From Streptomyces sp. A012304 (lineage in GTDB: Bacteria > Actinomycetota > Actinomycetes > Streptomycetales > Streptomycetaceae): DNA of 64,000 nt. The notes under the pieces are model-generated. The model ran no database searches. It worked only from the letters and a program-made list of their open reading frames with translations, and was not told where the DNA came from. The translations under genes were made by a program, and so were the position numbers. This document shows positions 59,035 to 64,000 of this stretch, one piece after another; the first letter of the stretch is position 1; every line of letters starts with the position of its first letter. The DNA lies in the NCBI RefSeq assembly GCF_026008495.1, contig NZ_BQUN01000001.1, forward strand, positions 62,001 through 126,000, in the 5' to 3' direction.

Positions 59035-62000
59035 GGGACGGCGACGGGACCATGCGGCGCCTGGGCGACCAGGCACTGGCCACCGGAGAGGCGTCCGCCC
59101 GCCTGCGCGGCCAGCTGCGTTCCCACGTCCTGGCCGAGCAGATCAGCACCGAGGGCACAGCCGCCTACACCTACGACCCAGCTGCACTGCGCCGGGGCCT
59201 CTCCCTCGCCCGGCTCGGGCAACTGGCCCGCACCCCCCGCGAGCGCCGCACGGACCCGGGGCCGCTGCCGGACATCGCCCAGGCCTATGCCGACCTCGCC
59301 GCGCAGGCGAACGAGCCGGAGACACGGATCGAACTGCTCGCGATCTCGGCGACCATGTGGAGCCTGGCCGGCTACCAGGCCAACGCCACCGCCATCGCCC
59401 GCACCTTCCAAAAGGAGGTCGGCGAGCTGTTCACCTTCGGGGACATCCCCGGTCCCGAGGGACTGACCGCCGCCGCCCCCTACCGGATCGCCGAGGCCGC
59501 CGGCGCCATCCTGCAACGCGACATCGACACCGTCGCCCAGCTCGGCGCCGCTGCAGCAAGCGAACTCCCACGCCTCGGCCACGCACTCACCGCCGCGCTC
59601 GCCGCAGGCCGGGCCGAGCAGGCGGACCTCGCCGTGCTGGCCGCCTACGGCCTCGTCGGCCGCTCGGCCCGCTCTCTGGCCACCCTGTGGCGCACCGGCG
59701 ACCGCGCGGCTGGACGCGCCGCGATCACCGACCTGAAGCAGGCCGCGACCATCCTCCTCCAGGCCTCCGTTGTGGACACCTGGACCCTGGTCGACTCCCT
59801 CGCCCACGCCGTCGAAGACATCGTCGCCACCTCCCCGTGGCTCCTGCTGCGCCGCGCCTCCACCTGGTCAAGGACCTGGGAGCGCTACCTCAAGGCCCTA
59901 ATCGTCTCCGACCGCCCGCTCACCCAGGTCTGGCCCTCCCAGCGCACCGCCCTGGACGCCGGACTCCTCGACGCCCAAGCCCACAATCTCACCGTCACCA
60001 TGCCCACCTCCGCGGGCAAGACCCACATCGCCGAATGGGCCATCCTCCACGCCCTCGCCGACACCGGCGAGGCCGACGGCAACCCCTTCGGCCTGATCCT
60101 GCGCTTTTTCGATCCGCCGCTGGCCGTCTACGTGGTGCCCACCCGCGCGCTCGCGGCCCAGGTCGAACGCCACCTTGCCGCCAGCCTCGAACTCGTCGGC
60201 CTGCGCGTCTCCTCCCTCTTCGGCGGCGCCGAACACGTCCGCTACGAGAACCAGCTCCTGGACCACACCGACGTCCTCGTCGTCACCACCGAGAAACTCG
60301 ACCTGCTCCTGCGCAACACCCCCGAACTCGCGAGCCGGCTGCGCCTGGTCCTCGTCGACGAAGGTCACTCCATCGACCGCTCCGCCCGCGGCCTGCGTCT
60401 GGAGATGGTCCTCACCCGGATCCGCCGCACCACCCCTCAGGCGCGGATCGTCCTGCTGTCCGCGGTCCTGCCCAACGGCGAGGACATCGCCCGCTGGCTG
60501 GAGCCCACTGCGGAAGGCACCAACCACGCCAAGATCGACTGGTCACCCTCCCAGCTACGCACCGGGGTGTTCTCCTGGCAGGGACAGGAGAAGGACGGAC
60601 AGACCGGCAGCATCCACTACGGCACCGCTCAGGGCAGAGACTTCTTCGTCCCCAGGGTCCTCACCCGCCGCCTCACCCGCACCCGGCTGTTCCCGCGCGA
60701 TCTCAAGGACGTCGCGGCCTCGCTGGCGCTGCACTTCGAACGCCTCGGCCCGGTCCTGATCTCCACCACCCAGCCCGCCTACGCGCAGGCCGCCGCACGC
60801 GCCCTGCACACGGCACTGAACAAGACCGACACCCCGGTGCTCGGCGCGCGAAATCAGCGGGACCAGCGCCTGGCGCTCTCGGAACGGATCGCCGAACACC
60901 TCGGCGCCGAGCACGAGCTCGCTGTGATGGTGACCCAGGGCATCGCCTACCACCACGGCACCGTGCCCCAGCCCGTCCGGCACCTGCTGGAACGCGCCTA
61001 CCGCGACGGCGCACTGCGCGTACTGTGCGCCACGAGCACCCTCTCCCAGGGCATGAACCTGCCGGTCAAGACCGTCCTGGTGCACAGCACCTGGCGCAAC
61101 CAGGAGCAGATCGGCGTCCGCGAGTTCTGGAATACTGCCGGCCGTGCCGGCCGCGCCTTCCAGGAGACCGAGGGCCACGTCGTCCTCATCGCCAAGGACG
61201 CCCAGGACGCCCAGAAGCTGCAGCGCCGCTACCTCGACAAGGGCAACATCGAAGCGGTCCTGTCCACCATCGGCGCGCTCTACTACCGCCTCGCCATCAC
61301 GAGACTGGGCGTCCGCCCCACCCCCGGACAGAACCTGACGGACATCGACCTGCCCGACCCCGAGCAGGAAGAACTCACCGACTGGGCGCAGGAACTCGAG
61401 CTCCAACTCCTGACGATGCTCGCCGAAGAGGTCGTCGACACCCCCGACCAGCACCTGCTGGAAGACGCCGCGCACGACCTGCTCGCACACACCCTGGGCG
61501 GCCACCAGATCGGCGCCCAGGACTGGTCCCTCAAACCGCTCGCCCGGTTCACCGCCCGCCGAGTCGCCGCACTCGCCCGCCAGCTCCCCGACCCGGCCGC
61601 CCGCGCGGCAATCCTGCGCACAGGACTGAGCCTGCAAGGCGGCCTCGACGCGATCACCGCCGCCGAACAGGTCGCGAACACCCTCACCGAACACCCCGGC
61701 CTCCTCGCCCCCGCGACATGGCCAGCCCTGCGCGACACCGTCCTGACCGCCGCCACCACCATCCAAGAACTCCGCCGCAGCGCCACCGACAAGAACCGGC
61801 CGATCGGAGCGGTCGTCCCTCTCGCCGGCGACTGGATCGCCGGCTGGACGCTCCAGGAGATCCACCACCACTACCAGCTGCTCCTCGCAGCCAAGGACAT
61901 CACCGTCACCTCGGACTACATCGACAAGGTGATCACCCAAGACCTGGCCTGGGCCGTCTCCTCGATCCTGCAGATCCTGGAGACCCGCCACGGCATCACA

Positions 62001-62642
62001 CCCGAAGGCCCCCTCGCCACCCTGCCCGCCATGCTCAAGTACGGCGTCGACACCGCCCCCGCCTGCTACGCCGCCAGCCTCGGCATCCACCAGCGCAGCG
62101 CCGCGATCAACCTGGCCGCACGCTGCCCCGTACCCGAGCCGTCCTTCTCCGACTTCACCGGCTGGCTCGCCGACCTGACCACCGACGAGATCACCGCCAT
62201 CACCACCCCCAGCATCGCGGCCCTGCTCATCCGCAGCACCGAGCGCCGCAGCCCCCGCACAGTCCAGAAGACCATCCTCAGCGGCCGGGGAACGTTCACC
62301 ACCCCCCTGCGCGGCGTCCGGCACGCCAACAATGTCTGGCTTCTCGCCAGACTCTCGGCGGGAACCCCTCTCGACCTGGTACGAGACCCCAGCAACCCGG
62401 CTGACCCGAACGCCATCCGGGTCGAGCACAGCGGGCTCCCCCTTGGCTGGATCGCCAAGGCCACTGCCCGGCCGCTCGCGCTGGCCCTCGACGAGCGGCC
62501 CGTCCCCTTGGTCACCGCCGTCCTGCACACCGACCCCCAACCCTTCGCCGACACCGGCCAGCTGGCCGACCACGACCAGATCGAGCTCGCCATCACCATC
62601 AGCCCAGCGCCGGAAGACCGCAGAAGGCGCACATCGCGGTGA
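59031..62642 (+). CDS. hamB: HamB-like SF2 helicase with C-terminal HIRAN-like domain
   Basis: This 1203-residue helicase has a long helical N-terminal region (1-300), Walker A MPTSAGKTH (324-332), DEGH (443-446), SAVLPN, the sequence ATSTLSQGMNLPVK, and motif VI NTAGRAGRAFQ (about 703). It is therefore Ski2/HamB-like. The C-terminal part (about 1095-1165; FTTPLRGVRHANNVWLLARL, LVRDPSNPADPNAIRVEHSG, LPLGWIAKATARPLA) closely resembles a HIRAN domain, which binds 3'-OH or damaged DNA ends in HLTF/Rad5. It is the sensor and motor subunit of a probable Hachiman-type defence system. A HIRAN fusion here is not something I know as typical. Confidence 0.82.
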   Translation: MRDGDGTMRRLGDQALATGEASARLRGQLRSHVLAEQISTEGTAAYTYDPAALRRGLSLARLGQLARTPRERRTDPGPLPDIAQAYADLAAQANEPETRIELLAISATMWSLAGYQANATAIARTFQKEVGELFTFGDIPGPEGLTAAAPYRIAEAAGAILQRDIDTVAQLGAAAASELPRLGHALTAALAAGRAEQADLAVLAAYGLVGRSARSLATLWRTGDRAAGRAAITDLKQAATILLQASVVDTWTLVDSLAHAVEDIVATSPWLLLRRASTWSRTWERYLKALIVSDRPLTQVWPSQRTALDAGLLDAQAHNLTVTMPTSAGKTHIAEWAILHALADTGEADGNPFGLILRFFDPPLAVYVVPTRALAAQVERHLAASLELVGLRVSSLFGGAEHVRYENQLLDHTDVLVVTTEKLDLLLRNTPELASRLRLVLVDEGHSIDRSARGLRLEMVLTRIRRTTPQARIVLLSAVLPNGEDIARWLEPTAEGTNHAKIDWSPSQLRTGVFSWQGQEKDGQTGSIHYGTAQGRDFFVPRVLTRRLTRTRLFPRDLKDVAASLALHFERLGPVLISTTQPAYAQAAARALHTALNKTDTPVLGARNQRDQRLALSERIAEHLGAEHELAVMVTQGIAYHHGTVPQPVRHLLERAYRDGALRVLCATSTLSQGMNLPVKTVLVHSTWRNQEQIGVREFWNTAGRAGRAFQETEGHVVLIAKDAQDAQKLQRRYLDKGNIEAVLSTIGALYYRLAITRLGVRPTPGQNLTDIDLPDPEQEELTDWAQELELQLLTMLAEEVVDTPDQHLLEDAAHDLLAHTLGGHQIGAQDWSLKPLARFTARRVAALARQLPDPAARAAILRTGLSLQGGLDAITAAEQVANTLTEHPGLLAPATWPALRDTVLTAATTIQELRRSATDKNRPIGAVVPLAGDWIAGWTLQEIHHHYQLLLAAKDITVTSDYIDKVITQDLAWAVSSILQILETRHGITPEGPLATLPAMLKYGVDTAPACYAASLGIHQRSAAINLAARCPVPEPSFSDFTGWLADLTTDEITAITTPSIAALLIRSTERRSPRTVQKTILSGRGTFTTPLRGVRHANNVWLLARLSAGTPLDLVRDPSNPADPNAIRVEHSGLPLGWIAKATARPLALALDERPVPLVTAVLHTDPQPFADTGQLADHDQIELAITISPAPEDRRRRTSR

Positions 62643-62702
62643 CCAGCCCCCGCCCGGGCGGGGGAACCCGATCCCGGCGGCGGCCATCCCGGCCGGGACG
62701 GC

Positions 62703-62834
62703 ATGGAAGCCCCAGACAACGGCATCCACCAGGCCATGGGGCTGGTGAACCTTGCCCCCGACGAGTGGTTCGAGCCGTTCAGGGAGGACCAGGCGCCACA
62801 CCCCGACCGCGGGTTCGGGTTCCGCCTCGGATAA
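62703..62834 (+). CDS. Possible 43-residue small protein
   Basis: An ATG frame (MEAPDNGIHQAMGLVNLAPD to RGFGFRLG) ends with TAA. It could be a short gene after hamB or the remnant of a larger one. Its ribosome-binding site is weak (GGGACGG). No family recognised. It may also be non-coding. Confidence 0.3.
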   Translation: MEAPDNGIHQAMGLVNLAPDEWFEPFREDQAPHPDRGFGFRLG

Positions 62835-62877
62835 CCTGCCGCCCTGGCCGTACGCCGCCTGCCACTGCGCGTCTTCC

Positions 62878-64000
62878 TCAGGGCTGTGTCAGTGCCTGCG
62901 CCAGTGCGGTGATCAGGCTGTGATGGGCCGCCTCGACTCCCCATGAAGCGCAGCCCGTGCAGAAGGTGTGGCCGCTGCGGGTGACGACCAACCCCCAGGC
63001 CTGCGCTGCGTGGACCCCGTCTCCGTGACTCTCCGGTGCGTGCACGATGACGCCGTCGACCGGCCGTGAGAAGGCGGCGCCCGCGATCCGGTCGGCTAGC
63101 TGGGCGGAAGAGGCGAACTGCCAGTTGTTTCCGCCGTCATACGGGCTGCCGAGGCCCTGGCGCGGCAGCCGCTCCAGCAGCGCCGACGTGCCGGAGAAGT
63201 CCTCCAGCGTCAGCGTGATCGCCCACAGCGGTGCCGCGTCCTGCTCGGCAGGCGACCACAGCGGGTCGAACATGTCGCGGTCGTCGTCCAGGTCGTGCTC
63301 GACCTGGTAGCGCACAGCGGCAGACTCCACGAGACGCCCGTTCTGCTCGACAACCAGAGCCTGCTGCTCCGACCGGGCCCTCTTCCGCGTCATGTAATCC
63401 AGCTGCTGCGGGCGCAGCAGGACGACAGCTTCCACCGGTGCCTCCTCCACGCCACCGGAGTTGTCGCAGTGGCGCCCCCATGCGGCCTCCCGCTCGACGA
63501 TGCCGGTCGCCAGGTCGACCAGCGCCGCACGCTCCGCCTCGTCTGCGCCGAAAGGCGGCGGGTCTTCGCGGGCAGGAAGCCCGCCGGCCAGGACATCGAC
63601 CACCCAATGAGGAGGTGATGGCGGCCCCGGCACGAGATCGGTGAACGGCGTGAACCAGGCCTCGGGGCGAAGGTCATCGCGGCCGTGAATGCCATTGGTG
63701 GAGGGCTCCAGGCTGTAGGTCATCTCCGGGTCGTAGGCGATCAACGCCGGACTGTTCCAGGCGATCGCCCTCAGCGCTCTACCGATCTGCAGGTCCGCAG
63801 TACGAGGTGACCAGCCTTCGCCAAGCCCTACGGACTCCGCAGCCTCGTAGTCGTCCATGTCGTCCATGTCGTCCATCAGCTCGGGAGCCGCGGACACAGC
63901 GAGAGCGAGCGCCACCGTCGAGGCGTGGCAGACCGGGACGAATTCGGTGCCGGCTCGAAGCTGCTGGGCCACCTGATCAAGAATCCCGGCGAACCGCAGC
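62878..64000 (-). CDS. Hypothetical protein, truncated by window edge
   Basis: The frame is open to the right edge, and the preceding residues (LRFAGILDQVAQQLRAGTEF) look like one continuous helix, so the true start is beyond 64000. At least 373 residues are visible. An acidic stretch with three DDM repeats (DDMDDMDDY) sits near the middle of the visible N-terminal part. Later come ALVVEQNGRLVESAAVRYQV and a C-terminal HSLITALAQALTQP. A CTGC motif near the end may bind metal. No domain is recognised. It converges on the HamAB-like operon. Confidence 0.65.
   Translation of the reverse strand, partial: LRFAGILDQVAQQLRAGTEFVPVCHASTVALALAVSAAPELMDDMDDMDDYEAAESVGLGEGWSPRTADLQIGRALRAIAWNSPALIAYDPEMTYSLEPSTNGIHGRDDLRPEAWFTPFTDLVPGPPSPPHWVVDVLAGGLPAREDPPPFGADEAERAALVDLATGIVEREAAWGRHCDNSGGVEEAPVEAVVLLRPQQLDYMTRKRARSEQQALVVEQNGRLVESAAVRYQVEHDLDDDRDMFDPLWSPAEQDAAPLWAITLTLEDFSGTSALLERLPRQGLGSPYDGGNNWQFASSAQLADRIAGAAFSRPVDGVIVHAPESHGDGVHAAQAWGLVVTRSGHTFCTGCASWGVEAAHHSLITALAQALTQP

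Noticed and set aside
59357..62404. 1015-residue plus-strand frame inside hamB
   Set aside because: Extreme Arg/Pro/His content, in another phase of the helicase gene.
1..64000. CRISPR arrays, rRNA or tRNA genes
   Set aside because: No regularly spaced direct repeats, and no rRNA or tRNA signature seen in any intergenic region.

Overview
The window looks like Streptomyces or a close actinomycete: very GC-rich coding DNA, many GTG starts, long runs of genes overlapping by 4 or 8 nt, and typical actinomycete families (XRE-TPR regulators, RsbW-like ATPases, SNF2-SWIM pairs, FkbM and NodU/CmcH enzymes). A ParA/ParB pair and a primase-polymerase/D5-helicase replication block suggest that at least the middle is a plasmid or an integrated plasmid-like element. 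No rRNA, tRNA, CRISPR array, intact transposase or conjugation gene was seen.

Region 1 (about 0.2-24.6 kb) is a nonribosomal peptide gene cluster. One minus-strand operon runs from a carbamoyltransferase (start 22909) through a P450, a degenerate C-A-T protein, an M20 carbamoylase-like amidohydrolase, a TauD/SyrP-like oxygenase, an adenylation protein interrupted by an FkbM-type methyltransferase, a C-T protein, a second 2OG oxygenase, a free-standing C domain, a free-standing carrier protein and a C-A-T-E-C megaenzyme, ending in a SAM methyltransferase. A nitrilase-family hydrolase converges on its end and a TPR-type XRE regulator is divergent from its start. There is no thioesterase, no MbtH protein and no transporter. 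The line is split over many small proteins, and one module has lost both its condensation signature and its phosphopantetheine serine. I do not recognise the product. The genes imply an amino-acid-derived peptide with at least one D residue, hydroxylation, methylation and carbamoylation.

Region 2 (24.7-30 kb) holds small-molecule and nucleotide-type enzymes: a frameshifted NUDIX gene, debris of an acetyltransferase and a methyltransferase, a DEDDh exonuclease, a PIG-L deacetylase, a double-NUDIX protein and a GFA-family protein. Two tiny ORFs are translationally coupled to the genes behind them.

Region 3 (30-41.5 kb) is the replicon-like part: a D5 helicase, a prim-pol and a 904-residue zinc-ribbon/coiled-coil protein on the minus strand, a structured non-coding stretch with three consecutive hairpins and a T-run, a Fic protein, and parAB with a 27-bp inverted repeat upstream that is a candidate centromere.

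Region 4 (41.6-48.4 kb) is mixed accessory DNA: a sugar-nucleotide reductase-like SDR, WbqC and YdcF proteins, an XRE-TPR regulator, an RsbW-like ATPase operon, a DNA-ligase fragment and several hypotheticals.

Region 5 (48.5-64 kb) resembles a defence island: an AlbA_2/Schlafen protein, a TnsA-like endonuclease, an SNF2 helicase with a SWIM-domain partner, and a Hachiman-like HamA/HamB pair whose helicase carries a C-terminal HIRAN-like domain.
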